Assembly (NCBI GenBank): GCA_963422445.2
Contig: OY729512.2
Coordinates: 2,294,001-2,358,000, forward strand
Length of the DNA stretch: 64,000 nucleotides
Direction: 5' to 3'
DNA from: G963422445 sp963422445
GTDB taxonomy: Bacteria; Pseudomonadota; Alphaproteobacteria; Thalassobaculales; Thalassobaculaceae
In this document: piece after piece, positions 47,007 to 56,231 of the stretch
How the letters are laid out: each line of letters begins with the position of its first letter
How positions within the stretch are numbered: the first letter of the stretch is position 1
Notes under the pieces: model-generated
What the model was told of the DNA's origin: nothing
Database searches by the model: none
What the model saw: only the letters and a program-made list of their open reading frames with translations
Made by a program: the position numbers and the translations under genes

Positions 47007-47327
47007 GCGGGCGTGGCGGAATTGGTAGACGCGCCAGACTCAGACAGATGGGTCGCCGTCGGGGAAATCCGGCGGTAGCAGGTGTCAAATTCGGGGAAGG
47101 CTGACGGGTTGCGCCGCTGCTGATCCCGAGCCAAGCCTTTCGGTGCACGCGGCCCGGAAGGAAGGTGTAGAGACTTGACGGCACCCACCTAAACCCCTTT
47201 GGGGCATGGTGATGAGAAAGTCCAGACCACAAACGTCCCGACAATGGGACGGCGACGGAAGCCGTAGTTGGTAAGCAAAATCTGGTTTCCTTTGGAAGTG
47301 GGAGTTCGAGTCTCCCCGCCCGCACCA
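47007..47327 (+). tRNA. tRNA-Leu(CAA) interrupted by a group I intron
   Basis: The 5' exon (47007-47040) has acceptor strand GCGGGCG, a D-arm with GGCGGAATTGGTAGACGC, and the anticodon stem CCAGA followed by CT (bases 32-33). The 3' exon (47276-47327) starts CAAAATCTGG, giving anticodon CAA and the complementary stem strand. It then has a long variable arm (TTCC-TTT-GGAA) typical of tRNA-Leu, the T-arm GGGAGTTCGAGTCTCCC, CGCCCGC, the discriminator A and an encoded CCA. Joining at 47040/47276 gives a complete class II tRNA. Confidence 0.9.
47041..47275 (+). ncRNA. Group IC3-type self-splicing intron
   Basis: The 235-nt insert begins after U33 and ends with G (47275), as group I introns require. 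The exon end GACU can pair with GGUC near 47050, with the needed U-G wobble at the splice site. Core segments closely resemble the Azoarcus tRNA-Ile intron: AGGTGTCAAATTCGGGGAA, CGAGCCAAGC, AAGGTGTAGAGACTTGACGG, CACCCACCTAA and AAAGTCCAGACCACAAACG. No homing endonuclease frame lies inside, so it appears dependent on RNA self-splicing. Confidence 0.88.
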
Positions 47328-47678
47328 AACTGACTGACGGACCGTCAAGACTCCGGGACATGCATCGGGTGGTCTGGAGGATGCGTTATCGTCTCCATCT
47401 CCATGCATTCTATGTCCGATCTGACGGATCGACCGCCACCGAGGGCCGTCAAATGGATCGGGAACCGCATTTCGCGTGCTTACGCGGATGGATGGCGCGC
47501 AAATCCGGTCCTGATTCGGCAAAGTCATTGCTGGCGCAGCGGCCATAACATTGATCTCAGTGCGAATCTGAACATTTGTTGTTCAGAAACATCATCCTGC
47601 AACAGAAAGAAATATCTCGCACCGTTTCCGGCCATACGTTAGCGTCAGTGACGCCGTCATGTCTGGGTCGTCGCGATT
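47328..47678. other. Intergenic stretch between tRNA-Leu and the photolyase gene
   Basis: About 350 bp in which no gene, RNA or repeat could be recognised; it presumably contains the photolyase promoter. Confidence 0.4.
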
Positions 47679-49142
47679 ATGACCGTATGCCATCAGCAAC
47701 AGCCCGTTATCCTCTGGTATCGCGCCGATCTCAGAGTGAGCGATCACTCCGCCTTGACGGCGGCAGCTGCGGCCGGGTCCGTCATACCGCTCTATATCTT
47801 CGATGATGTGACAGATAATCGCTGGGCTCCCGGTCCGGCCCGGCAATGGTGGCTGGAGGGTAGTCTCCAGGCCCTCGAGTCCGATCTGCAGGCGCTTGGC
47901 AGCCGCCTGATTCTCCGCCACGGCCAGACCATTGTCTCGCTTGTCGATCTGGTCGACGCGACCGGTGCGACGACGGTCTTCTATACCCGCCGCTATGAAC
48001 CGCACCATGTCGCAGAAGAGAAGACGATTGCAATAGTTCTTGCCGCCCGCGGGGTTGCTTTCCAAGGTGCCGGAGGAACGCTGCTTCACGAGCCGGAGAC
48101 CGTGACCACCGGCGACAGTGCGCCGTACCGGCATTTTACGAAATTTGCCAGAGCGTGCCAGGATCGTCACCCATTGGGTGATCCGTTGCCCGCTCCGGTC
48201 AGTCTGACGCCGCCACGGGACTGGCCGGCAAGCGAAAAACTGTCCGACTGGAGATTGCGTCAGGTGGCGCCGGAACGCGTCGCGGGCCTGGGGCAGCACT
48301 GGTTGCCCGGCGCTGGCGGCGCGGCGGCCCGGCTCGAAGAGTTTCTGCGCGACGGGCTGACTGACACGCCCGCGGAGAAGGCGCAATCGGACCGCGTGGG
48401 ATCCTCGATGTTGTCGCCGCATCTCAGCCATGGCGAGATCGGCCCGCGGCAGATCTGGACCCGGGTTCAGGTGGTAGCGGGCGCGGCGACAAGGACCGGG
48501 GACAAGGCCGGGGGGTGTTTCCGCAAATTGCTGTCGCGAGAATTTGCCTGCCATCAATTCTACCATCGGCCCGAACTGCTCGAGAGCGGCTTCAATCCGG
48601 TTCTCCCCTCTGCGCCCTGGCGTACCGATGCGAACGGACTGGCGGCCTGGCAGCAAGGCCGCACCGGGTATCCGATCGTTGATGCAGGCATGCGGGAATT
48701 GTTGCAGACCGGCTGGATATCTCATGATATGCGTGTGACCGTGGCCATGTTTCTGATCAGACACCTGCTCATCGCGCCGGAGCAGGGGGCACGCTGGTTC
48801 TGGGATACGTTGGTGGATGCCGACCTCGCCAACAATTCCGCGAACTGGCATTGGATGGTACGCAGTGCGATAGCAGCAAAATTCCTTCCTCCTGACCCTG
48901 TCAAACGAGGCCGCAGAATCGACCCGAGCGGCTATTACATTCGCAAATGGGTGCCCGAACTCGCGGATCTGCCCGCTGAGTGGCTTCATGCCGCCGGGTC
49001 GGATCGCGGTCGGCCGGACGGCTACCCCGCACCCGTTGTCGAACACGGATTTGCCCGGCGCCGCGCCTATGCGGCAATCAACAGGATGCCGGGATCCGGA
49101 CAAACCCGGCTTCCGCCGACAATGCGCACAGCGCCGTCGTGA
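47679..49142 (+). CDS. phrB: Deoxyribodipyrimidine photolyase with altered FAD-site segment
   Basis: Light-driven repair of pyrimidine dimers. The N-terminal antenna domain begins VILWYRADLRVSDHSALTAA and contains VFYTRRYEPHHVAEEK. The FAD domain has SSMLSPHLSHGEIGPRQIW, TGYPIVDAGMRELLQTGWIS, MRVTVAMFLIRHLLI and WFWDTLVDADLANNSANWHW. The following segment, which in homologues reads like GADSSKFFRIFNP, is RSAIAAKFLPPDP here, whereas the neighbouring frame reads GTQCDSSKIP; this suggests two compensating frameshifts near 48855-48892 and loss of a few codons. The family match resumes at DPVK and YYIRKWVPELADLP. FAD binding may be impaired. Confidence 0.88.
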   Translation: MTVCHQQQPVILWYRADLRVSDHSALTAAAAAGSVIPLYIFDDVTDNRWAPGPARQWWLEGSLQALESDLQALGSRLILRHGQTIVSLVDLVDATGATTVFYTRRYEPHHVAEEKTIAIVLAARGVAFQGAGGTLLHEPETVTTGDSAPYRHFTKFARACQDRHPLGDPLPAPVSLTPPRDWPASEKLSDWRLRQVAPERVAGLGQHWLPGAGGAAARLEEFLRDGLTDTPAEKAQSDRVGSSMLSPHLSHGEIGPRQIWTRVQVVAGAATRTGDKAGGCFRKLLSREFACHQFYHRPELLESGFNPVLPSAPWRTDANGLAAWQQGRTGYPIVDAGMRELLQTGWISHDMRVTVAMFLIRHLLIAPEQGARWFWDTLVDADLANNSANWHWMVRSAIAAKFLPPDPVKRGRRIDPSGYYIRKWVPELADLPAEWLHAAGSDRGRPDGYPAPVVEHGFARRRAYAAINRMPGSGQTRLPPTMRTAPS

Positions 49143-49275
49143 CACCATGATCCGAAACCGGTATCGCGCCCGGTACTGTGGTTTGACAGGTAAACGCTCC
49201 ACCCTTGCGGTTATGGTCCGCGGCAGGCTGTATCGGGGCGACGGCCAGGATCCGTCATCTTGGCACGGGCGCCGT

Positions 49276-50217
49276 TCACAGACGTGGAACGATATCGTTC
49301 GCAAATCGCTTGAGATGGTCCATCTGCGCTGTCGCGCTGTCACCACGATATCGGACGATAATCGACCCGAAACCGCAGCCTAGTATCGATTTCAGGTCAT
49401 CGATGATCTGTGCTTTCGAACCGCTTCCCATCTCGCGGCTGCCGAAGGGGCCGGGTTTCGGGTCGCCGGGGTTGAGAAAGATCTTGTAGACCAGCGCCAG
49501 ATCCTCGAACCGGCGGCCATGTTCGTCGCAAAGCGTCCGGAGCGCAATCATGCGTTCGTTGAGCGAGGCAGCGTCAAGCGCCACCGCCAGCCAGCCGTCG
49601 CCATGGCGGACTACCCGGCGCAGCGCCGGATTCGAAACCCCGCCGATCAGGATCGGCGGATGCGGTTTCTGCACCGCGCTCGGAACCGAATGAACTGGCT
49701 CGAGGCGGTAGGTTTCGCCCTGGTAACCGACGGCGCCGCCAACCGACAACGCCTTGAAGATCTCAAGATACTCATCGGTGACCTTGCCGCGCCGGCTGAA
49801 ATCGTCGGTGTTCAGGGCTTCGAATTCTTCCTTCAGCCAACCGACTCCGGCGCCGAGAATGATCCGGCCGCCGGAAAACTGATCGATGGTGATCAGCATT
49901 CGGGCCAGCAGAACAGGATTGCGGTAAGGAATGATCAGGACGGCCGTCCCGATCCGGAGACGCTCGGTCGTGCCGGCCAGGACGCCCATGGTCGCGATCG
50001 GCTCGAGCAGAGGGTCCGAAACCGGGGCCGGAAACGCTCCGGTCGCGCTGAACGGATACTGTGACGAGAACTTTGCCGGAAACACCACATGGTCAGCTAG
50101 CCAGATTGAGTCAAAACCTGCGGATTCGGCGAATTCGGCAAGACTCAAGACGGTATCCGGTTCGGCAAGCGGTCCGTATATGCCGACATCAAGACCGAAT
50201 TGTTCGATACGGGCCAT
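49276..50217 (-). CDS. LLM-class F420/FMN-dependent oxidoreductase
   Basis: A 313-residue luciferase-like TIM-barrel flavoprotein: GLDVGIYGPLAEPDTVLSLA, FAESAGFDSIWLADHVVFP, ATMGVLAGTTERLRIGTAVL, GGRIILGAGVGWLKEEFEAL and PPILIGGVSNPALRRVVRHG are classic for TIGR03619-type LLM proteins. ATG 50217 matches family starts; an upstream codon at 50253 would overlap the next gene. It is the last gene of the minus-strand catabolic-looking run. Cofactor (F420 or FMN) and substrate are not certain. Confidence 0.9.
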   Translation of the reverse strand: MARIEQFGLDVGIYGPLAEPDTVLSLAEFAESAGFDSIWLADHVVFPAKFSSQYPFSATGAFPAPVSDPLLEPIATMGVLAGTTERLRIGTAVLIIPYRNPVLLARMLITIDQFSGGRIILGAGVGWLKEEFEALNTDDFSRRGKVTDEYLEIFKALSVGGAVGYQGETYRLEPVHSVPSAVQKPHPPILIGGVSNPALRRVVRHGDGWLAVALDAASLNERMIALRTLCDEHGRRFEDLALVYKIFLNPGDPKPGPFGSREMGSGSKAQIIDDLKSILGCGFGSIIVRYRGDSATAQMDHLKRFANDIVPRL

Positions 50218-50249
50218 GGCTGTCCAACTCCGTTGCGCCGGCTTCCGGC

Positions 50250-51365
50250 TCAAGGCTTGTCAAGCAGATACGGGACTCCCGCATCCCGCGTGACATCGCG
50301 GATCAACTGTCGCAGATTTTCGTTGACCGGCACACCGTTGGCCGATCGATCGATATGGGTCAGGTATTCCGGCTCGCCGGCGACCAGAACGGGTTTTCCG
50401 GGGTCGGCCGGGGTGACGTTTTTCAGGATCGCCACTGCGTCTTCAATGTCGGCGATGAAATCGTCATAGGGCCGGAACGCGTCTGGATTGATGGCCTGGA
50501 AATAATGACCGAGATCATCCGGATCGTCCGATTTCTGATTCTGAACCCTGATTGGCGAAAACGAGGCGCCGGGCAATGCGCCGCTCATGATGTGCGAGAA
50601 CAGCGCTAGTCCATACCCCTTGTGACCGCCCAGGGTCTCGCCGGTCCCGCCCACCGGATTGAACCCGCCTGTCGTCCGCCGGGCAAAGATCGACAGCGCC
50701 TCTTCGGGATCGGTGACTGTCCGGCCGTCGCCGTCGCTGACCCATCCCTGTGGCAGTTCGAGATCTCGAAGATGCCGGACCTTCACCTTGTTGACTGCTG
50801 CGACCGTGGTCGCGAAATCCAGCACCAGTGGCGGATATCGCCCGGCTGGAGATGCAAAGGCGAAAGGATTGGTTCCGAGAACAGGTTCGATGCCCCGGGT
50901 CGGAACCAGAGTGATGCCCCGCGTCGATGTGGTGACGATACCGATCATCCCGGCCCGTGCCGCCCGTTCGGCATAATAGCCGGCGGCGCCGAAATGATGC
51001 GAATTGGTCACACAAACGAGTCCGATATCGTGCCGGCGCGCCTTTTCGATCGCCCTGTCCATCGAGTCGACAGAAACCGGATGGCCGAGGCCACGATCGG
51101 CGTCGATCAGTGCCGAGGTCGGTCGGTCACGCAGCACCCGGATTGTGGCCTTCACGTTCAGGGCGCCGCGCCGAAACGTCTCGCGGTATTGCTGAAGCAT
51201 GTTGATGCCGTGCGAATCTACACCGCGCAGATCGGTCTCGACCATCACTTCGGCGGCGGTAGCCGCCGTCCCGTCGGGCATGCCCCAGGCCTTGAACACA
51301 CTCAGGATCTGGGCCTTCAGGACATCGGCCGAAACCCGTGGCATATCGGTGTTCAGGGCGGTCAT
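50250..51365 (-). CDS. LDH2/malate dehydrogenase-family oxidoreductase
   Basis: A 371-residue NAD(P)-dependent 2-hydroxyacid or imine reductase of the LDH2 (sulfolactate/ureidoglycolate/malate dehydrogenase) fold: VETDLRGVDSHGINMLQQYR (catalytic His), DADRGLGHPVSVDSMDRAI, CVTNSHHFGAAGYYAERAAR, GTNPFAFASPAG and GETLGGHKGYGLALFSHIMS. Its ATG overlaps the stop of the TPP-enzyme gene as ATGA, so the two are probably produced together. Confidence 0.9.
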   Translation of the reverse strand: MTALNTDMPRVSADVLKAQILSVFKAWGMPDGTAATAAEVMVETDLRGVDSHGINMLQQYRETFRRGALNVKATIRVLRDRPTSALIDADRGLGHPVSVDSMDRAIEKARRHDIGLVCVTNSHHFGAAGYYAERAARAGMIGIVTTSTRGITLVPTRGIEPVLGTNPFAFASPAGRYPPLVLDFATTVAAVNKVKVRHLRDLELPQGWVSDGDGRTVTDPEEALSIFARRTTGGFNPVGGTGETLGGHKGYGLALFSHIMSGALPGASFSPIRVQNQKSDDPDDLGHYFQAINPDAFRPYDDFIADIEDAVAILKNVTPADPGKPVLVAGEPEYLTHIDRSANGVPVNENLRQLIRDVTRDAGVPYLLDKP

Positions 51366-53047
51366 GGTAGGCTTTCCGCTCGGTCGTAGCGGCGCCAGGC
51401 GCTCATCTGCAGTGCCGATGTCAGGCAATGGACCACGACGGGCCTGGTCCTGACGGCAAAGGCCGCGGCGATGGTATCGGGGATATCGGCCTCTTCGCGA
51501 ATGGTGAACCCTTCGGCCCCGAAACTCCGGGCCCATTGTGCAAAGTCGGGGTTGGTCAAGCGGGTTCCGTCCATGAAGGCGCGCTCGGGATAACGGACAT
51601 AGGAATGCATGCCGATGGTGCCATACATCGCATTGTCGGAAATGATCATGACCGGATTGACGCCGTACTGCCGGGCGGTGGCGATTTCGTTGCCCATCAT
51701 CAGCGCGCCGCCATCTCCGATGAAACAGACGATCTGGGTATTCGGCCGACGCAGGCCGGCGGCAACCGCCATCGGCATCCCGGATCCCATGGCTCCGACA
51801 ATCGAGCCGAGAAATTTCTGCCCTTGCCCGAATCCGATATAGCGGTGCACGAAACTTCCGAAATTGCCGGCATCCGAGGTGACCGTGGCATCGTTGGCGA
51901 GATGTTTGTCGACTTCGCAGACCACTGCGGCGAAGTTGACGCCATCGCTGGCAGGATTCCATGTCTTGGTCAGCAGTTTGCGGTGAATGGCGTGCAGACC
52001 ATCGATCCAGCCGCGCCGTTTTGCCGTATCGGCCGGTACCTCACGGGCCAGCAGGGCCTTGAGGACTTCATGCGGATTGGCCGGAATCCCGAGATCTGGC
52101 CGCCAGACCCGGCCGACTTCATTGGGGTCAGGCCAGATGTGAACGAACGGAAGCTGCGGCTCCGGCGCCGCCGGGAACGTGTAGGACTGGCTGACGGTAT
52201 CGGTCATGCGCTCGCCGAACGCGACCATCAGGTCGGCTTTTTTCATTTCATTGATCAGCATCGGCGGGACCCGGATACCGACATATCCACCGAAATTCGG
52301 ATCCCGGGCATCGAATAGTTGCGGCCGCCGGTGGGTCGGGCTGACCGGCAGTACCCAGGACTTGGCAAGGCGGTTGAGATCATCAAGCACGGACCGGTCG
52401 CGGACGGTATCGGCCAGCATGGCGCCGCCGACCAGAATCAGGGGGCGCTCGGCATCCGCGATCATGTTTGCAAGCTGCTCGGTATCGTCGGCACCTGGGG
52501 CTGCCGCTAGATGCGGCCGCGGGATCGCGACCGGCGCGGTTGTCTCTTCATCGAAGACATCTTCGGGCAGAATGACCGCGACCGGTCCGGGGGTGCCGCT
52601 CTCCGCGACATGGAACGCGCGGGCGATTGCCTCGGACGCAGTTTCCGGTTGATTGACCTCAATCACCGATTTGGTGATGTCGGCAAGCAGCAATCCGTAA
52701 TTCTGTTCCTGTAGCGCAAGACGGCCGTAATCAGCCCGTTCCACTTGGCCGATGAGAGCCACCATCGGGGTCGCATCGTGATAGGTCGAGTGCAAGGCGA
52801 CCAGGCCGTTGGAGAGCCCGGGGCCGCGGCTGACTATAACCACGCCGGCACGCCCATTGAGCGCACCGTCTGCTGCCGCCATGAAGGCGGCGCCGGCTTC
52901 ATGGCGGCAGACGATGATACGGATCGAATTTCGTGCCACGAGAGCGCTGGTCAGACCGATATAGCTTTCCCCCGGTACGCAGAAGACTTGGTCGACGTCA
53001 TGGGCTTCAAGGCTGTCAGCCAGCAGATTGGCGACGGATCGAGACAT
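51362..53047 (-). CDS. Thiamine-pyrophosphate enzyme, acetolactate synthase-like
   Basis: A 561-residue protein with the three TPP-enzyme domains. The pyrimidine domain begins MSRSVANLLADSLEAHDVDQ and holds the catalytic Glu in VFCVPGESYIGL. The central domain has ADAERPLILVGGAMLADTV. The cofactor motif GDGGALMMGNEIATARQYGV leads to the second ligand in IISDNAMYGTIGM. Such enzymes decarboxylate 2-oxo acids. The coupled LDH2 gene and nearby dioxygenase suggest a role in breaking down an unidentified organic acid. Confidence 0.9.
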   Translation of the reverse strand: MSRSVANLLADSLEAHDVDQVFCVPGESYIGLTSALVARNSIRIIVCRHEAGAAFMAAADGALNGRAGVVIVSRGPGLSNGLVALHSTYHDATPMVALIGQVERADYGRLALQEQNYGLLLADITKSVIEVNQPETASEAIARAFHVAESGTPGPVAVILPEDVFDEETTAPVAIPRPHLAAAPGADDTEQLANMIADAERPLILVGGAMLADTVRDRSVLDDLNRLAKSWVLPVSPTHRRPQLFDARDPNFGGYVGIRVPPMLINEMKKADLMVAFGERMTDTVSQSYTFPAAPEPQLPFVHIWPDPNEVGRVWRPDLGIPANPHEVLKALLAREVPADTAKRRGWIDGLHAIHRKLLTKTWNPASDGVNFAAVVCEVDKHLANDATVTSDAGNFGSFVHRYIGFGQGQKFLGSIVGAMGSGMPMAVAAGLRRPNTQIVCFIGDGGALMMGNEIATARQYGVNPVMIISDNAMYGTIGMHSYVRYPERAFMDGTRLTNPDFAQWARSFGAEGFTIREEADIPDTIAAAFAVRTRPVVVHCLTSALQMSAWRRYDRAESLP

Positions 53048-53166
53048 GGCGATAAACTTCCTCTGGAGATGCCGAAGAGGGTGGTGGAGCGATCATAGAG
53101 TGTTGACGCGAGTACGCTCTATCGCATGCCTGATGTCTGGAGCAGGTGTTGTGCGATGACAGAGGT

Positions 53167-54186
53167 CTATTCGGCCGCCTCCGGCGTCAGATCCTTCTGA
53201 TCCTCGGGTCTGTAGTTGGAGTCGTACCACCAGGAGATATAGTCGCTGTACCGGATCGACGGGTATTTGGGCGGGTTGTCCGGACCCTGGCAGGTCTGCA
53301 GGCAGGCAATTTCGGTATCGAGATGCGGACCGAGGAAATAGGGAATGGCGTAACGCGGTTTGCCGACCGGCGGCAATGCCCGGTGCGGTGTCGACTTGTA
53401 ACGGCCGTTGGTCCAGCGATGGAGCATGTCGCCGCTGTTGACGACGAATGAATTCGGTACATAAGGGACATCGACCCAACGGTTCTCGCCAATGCGGATC
53501 TGCAGGCCGGGGATATCCGATTGGGCCAGGAACGTCATGAAGTTGGAGTCGGTATGCGGCGCAATCCCGTACTGTCCAGCCTCCCGTTCATCCACCGGGG
53601 GGTAGTGTGAAAGGCGAAATGAGAACTGACTTTCGGTAAAAGCCGGGGTGAAAAAGTCTTCCGGCAGATCCAGGGACATCGCCAATGCCGGCAACAACCG
53701 CCGGGCCATGGCGTCAACAATGTCGGTATATTCGAGCAGGGTTTCCCGGAATCCGGGAAGATTATCCGGCCATTCGTTGGGGCCGGCAAAGCGCCGGTTG
53801 GCGCGGACCAGAGGATCCTCAGAACCCCGTTCACGCTTGATGAAGAATGACTCGTTGCGGTCTAGTCTTGCTGTCGCTTCGCTGACTCGCGAGGTTCGGA
53901 CAGTATAGCGGTTGATCGCCATGTAGCCGTTGTTATGCGCGTTCATCATGACGGCCTGTTTGGCCTTCATCGGCTGTGCATGGAATCGCCGGGTCTCGGC
54001 AAACGTGCGGTCAATCAGGGTTTGCTCGACTCCATGATTGACAAGAATGAAGAACCCGACGCGTTCGAACACAGTCCGCAATGCGTCCGCAACGATGCGT
54101 TTACCGTCCGCACTGCCATCGGCCAGAGGTGACATGTCGATTGTCGAGACACGATCAATGAAGGTTTCGTCAGTGGCTGCGGTCAT
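53167..54186 (-). CDS. Isopenicillin-N-synthase-like Fe(II)/2OG dioxygenase
   Basis: A 339-residue protein with FERVGFFILVNHGVEQTLID (N-terminal domain), APHTDSNFMTFLAQSDIPGL (HxD iron site), FVVNSGDMLHRWTNGRYKST then PHRALPP (third His) and PRYAIPYFLGPHLD (Arg for the co-substrate). ATG 54186 (MTAATDE) was chosen; an ATG at 54216 adds ten residues. It stands 120 bp upstream of the TPP-enzyme gene on the same strand. Confidence 0.9.
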   Translation of the reverse strand: MTAATDETFIDRVSTIDMSPLADGSADGKRIVADALRTVFERVGFFILVNHGVEQTLIDRTFAETRRFHAQPMKAKQAVMMNAHNNGYMAINRYTVRTSRVSEATARLDRNESFFIKRERGSEDPLVRANRRFAGPNEWPDNLPGFRETLLEYTDIVDAMARRLLPALAMSLDLPEDFFTPAFTESQFSFRLSHYPPVDEREAGQYGIAPHTDSNFMTFLAQSDIPGLQIRIGENRWVDVPYVPNSFVVNSGDMLHRWTNGRYKSTPHRALPPVGKPRYAIPYFLGPHLDTEIACLQTCQGPDNPPKYPSIRYSDYISWWYDSNYRPEDQKDLTPEAAE

Positions 54187-54341
54187 CTCAGTCCTCCCGA
54201 GTCTGCCCATCCGCATGGTAACGCATGGTAACGCATGGTTCGCCGCAAGGCCAACAGCCGCCTTGGCGGTTCATGGCCGGCACGATGCCGAGCCGCACGG
54301 CGCCGGTGATGTTGAGGATCTTTCACCGATATCTCTATCGG

Positions 54342-54859
54342 TCATGCCGCGGTCAGTCGCGGCGTTAGTGGTTTCAATACCCGGATGCCGGGCCAGTCCA
54401 TGGCCGTTCTCCCGCGTTCAGAATCGTGGCAGACGGCAATGGCGCGCCGCTGCGCGCTGCGGTCGAGTCCGGTCGCCATCAACCAGACTGGGGTCACGCC
54501 ATCAGGCCAGCCGCTGTCGATACCATCTTCGATCACCAGCAGCAGTCCGGTTTTCGGAACCTCCGGGGTATGATCAAGGCCGGCGAAGACATTGCGGCGC
54601 CAGCTGTTCATCCTGCTGCGCCATTCCCCGGTGCCCGACGGTCCGGCCTGAGCCTTGTACTCATCGGACTCGAAGACCTCCGGGCCGTCGATTTCGTGCA
54701 ACGCGACAAAAGGCGAGGGGTCGTCATGCAGGCATTCGAACCGCTGACTCGCATGAATGCCGGGAATGGTGATGAGCAACCGCATATGCGCTACATACCA
54801 AGCGTCCCAGTCCGCGCGGCGGTCGGGGTCGTCAGGTTCATTTCTACCAGGTAGATCAC
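54342..54859 (-). pseudogene. EthD/dimeric alpha-beta-barrel-like protein, probable frameshift
   Basis: GTG at 54859 begins VIYLVEMNLT. One base off, the next frame continues DDPDRRADWDAWYVAHMRLL and then RFECLHDDPSPFVALHEIDG and EVFESDEYKAQAGPSGTGEW, as in EthD-like small proteins. A deletion of one base near 54830 would explain the break. If translation instead starts at the ATG at 54785, a 147-residue protein lacking the first strand could still be made. It follows the AtuA-like gene by about 10 bp. Confidence 0.55.
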
Positions 54860-54869
54860 GGGACCACTC

Positions 54870-56231
54870 TCACAGATCCTCGAAGCTGACCGGAAACAGA
54901 CTGAGTCGTTCGCTGTCGCCGGTCAGTTGCATGACGTGATGTAGCGAGAACCGCCAGGCCGGCCCGACTTCGAGTTCAGGCGGCGTGAACGGAAAGGCGA
55001 GGTTGCCGGCGGTCGACTGGCGCCCTGGAAAACCATGATGCAGGAAATACTGCTTGGTGATTGTGATTACGGCCTTTGCCCGTTCCCGGGTCGGCGCGAT
55101 GCATTCGACAAGAATTCCGAGTTCCCTCGGCAATGTCTCCGGTGGTCCGGGCCAGTCCACGACACCATTGAGGCCGTAAAACCGGGCGCTGAGAAGGTCG
55201 CCGGCGCCATCGCCAGCAATATCCGTGACGGTTTCCCGTACCGCCGCCCAGATATCCTCGATTCCGGCAATCACTCGTGGATCGCTGGTACCTGCGAAAA
55301 ATGCGCTTCGGAACCCGACCGGCGCCGCCGCTTCCAGCTTCAGGGTCGGTATCGTATCGCGCCAGCGGGCGCCGGTGACCCTGACGCGATGGGTATCCAG
55401 CGCTGTGTACCTGGCGGAGGAGAGGTCGAGTTCGCCTGCCGGTTCGCGGACGGTGTAAGGATCGCCCTGTTCGTAAAGGGCGTGGGCGGCAACCGACATC
55501 GGGGTGGCGTTGCGGTTCGGGTTCATGCAGTCGAGGGTGAAGCCATTGGAATCAAGTGTTGCCAACATCGCCTCGCGACCGCCGGGGTCGCAGCAGAGCG
55601 ATCCGCATTCGATGATCTTCGCAACATGGGTCGAAAGGGCGCGACCATGTCCTTTCGCCAACGCGACAGTCGTATAGATGGCGGTATCACAGGCTCGTCC
55701 GGTGACGACGACATCGGCTCCTCCGGCGAGAGCGGCTTCGATCGGCGCATCGTCCATCTGCGCGACAATATGCGGACTGTCATGAACATCCGCTTCGGTA
55801 GCGTCGGGGAAGGCGCCGAGCGGGGTCAACTGACCGGCTCCGAGAGCTGCGAGAACGCGTTCCTTCGGAATATCGGCCCGGATCCACGCCAATCTGAACG
55901 ATAGGCTTCGTTCCGAAGCAATATCGCGGACCAGCGCCAAAACGGCATCGAGATGGGGCGCGGCGCCAGCCGTTCCGGCGGTTCCGATGATCAGGGGAAT
56001 ATCGAGCGCGCATGCGCCTTCCAGCAACAATGTCAAATCGCGCCGGGTGGTTTCCGGATCGGTTGCCATGTGTCCAGTGCCCAGATAGGCCGGGCCCGGA
56101 TCAACCGAACCCATATCTGCGCCGATCATGTCAGGTTTGCGGTCAAGACCGCGCCTGAAGGCGGTTTCGAGAACACCGTAACCGAGCTGGCCGGAGGCCG
56201 CGAGCAATTTGACGGGGGTGAGCTGGTTCAT
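54870..56231 (-). CDS. AtuA-family (DUF1446) protein
   Basis: A 453-residue protein with VKLLAASGQLGYGVLETAFR, MIGADMGSVDPGPAYLGTGH, LIIGTAGTAGAAPHLDAVLA, AGGADVVVTGRACDTAIYTT and HVAKIIECGSLCCDPGGREA, all characteristic of the acyclic terpene utilisation AtuA family. Its ATG overlaps the stop of the DUF4387 gene as ATGA. AtuA/DUF4387 pairs accompany organic-acid and terpenoid catabolism genes; the reaction is not established. Confidence 0.9.
   Translation of the reverse strand: MNQLTPVKLLAASGQLGYGVLETAFRRGLDRKPDMIGADMGSVDPGPAYLGTGHMATDPETTRRDLTLLLEGACALDIPLIIGTAGTAGAAPHLDAVLALVRDIASERSLSFRLAWIRADIPKERVLAALGAGQLTPLGAFPDATEADVHDSPHIVAQMDDAPIEAALAGGADVVVTGRACDTAIYTTVALAKGHGRALSTHVAKIIECGSLCCDPGGREAMLATLDSNGFTLDCMNPNRNATPMSVAAHALYEQGDPYTVREPAGELDLSSARYTALDTHRVRVTGARWRDTIPTLKLEAAAPVGFRSAFFAGTSDPRVIAGIEDIWAAVRETVTDIAGDGAGDLLSARFYGLNGVVDWPGPPETLPRELGILVECIAPTRERAKAVITITKQYFLHHGFPGRQSTAGNLAFPFTPPELEVGPAWRFSLHHVMQLTGDSERLSLFPVSFEDL

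Noticed and set aside
47592..49346. 584-codon open frame antisense to the photolyase gene
   Set aside because: Shadow frame; protein motifs are all on the plus strand.
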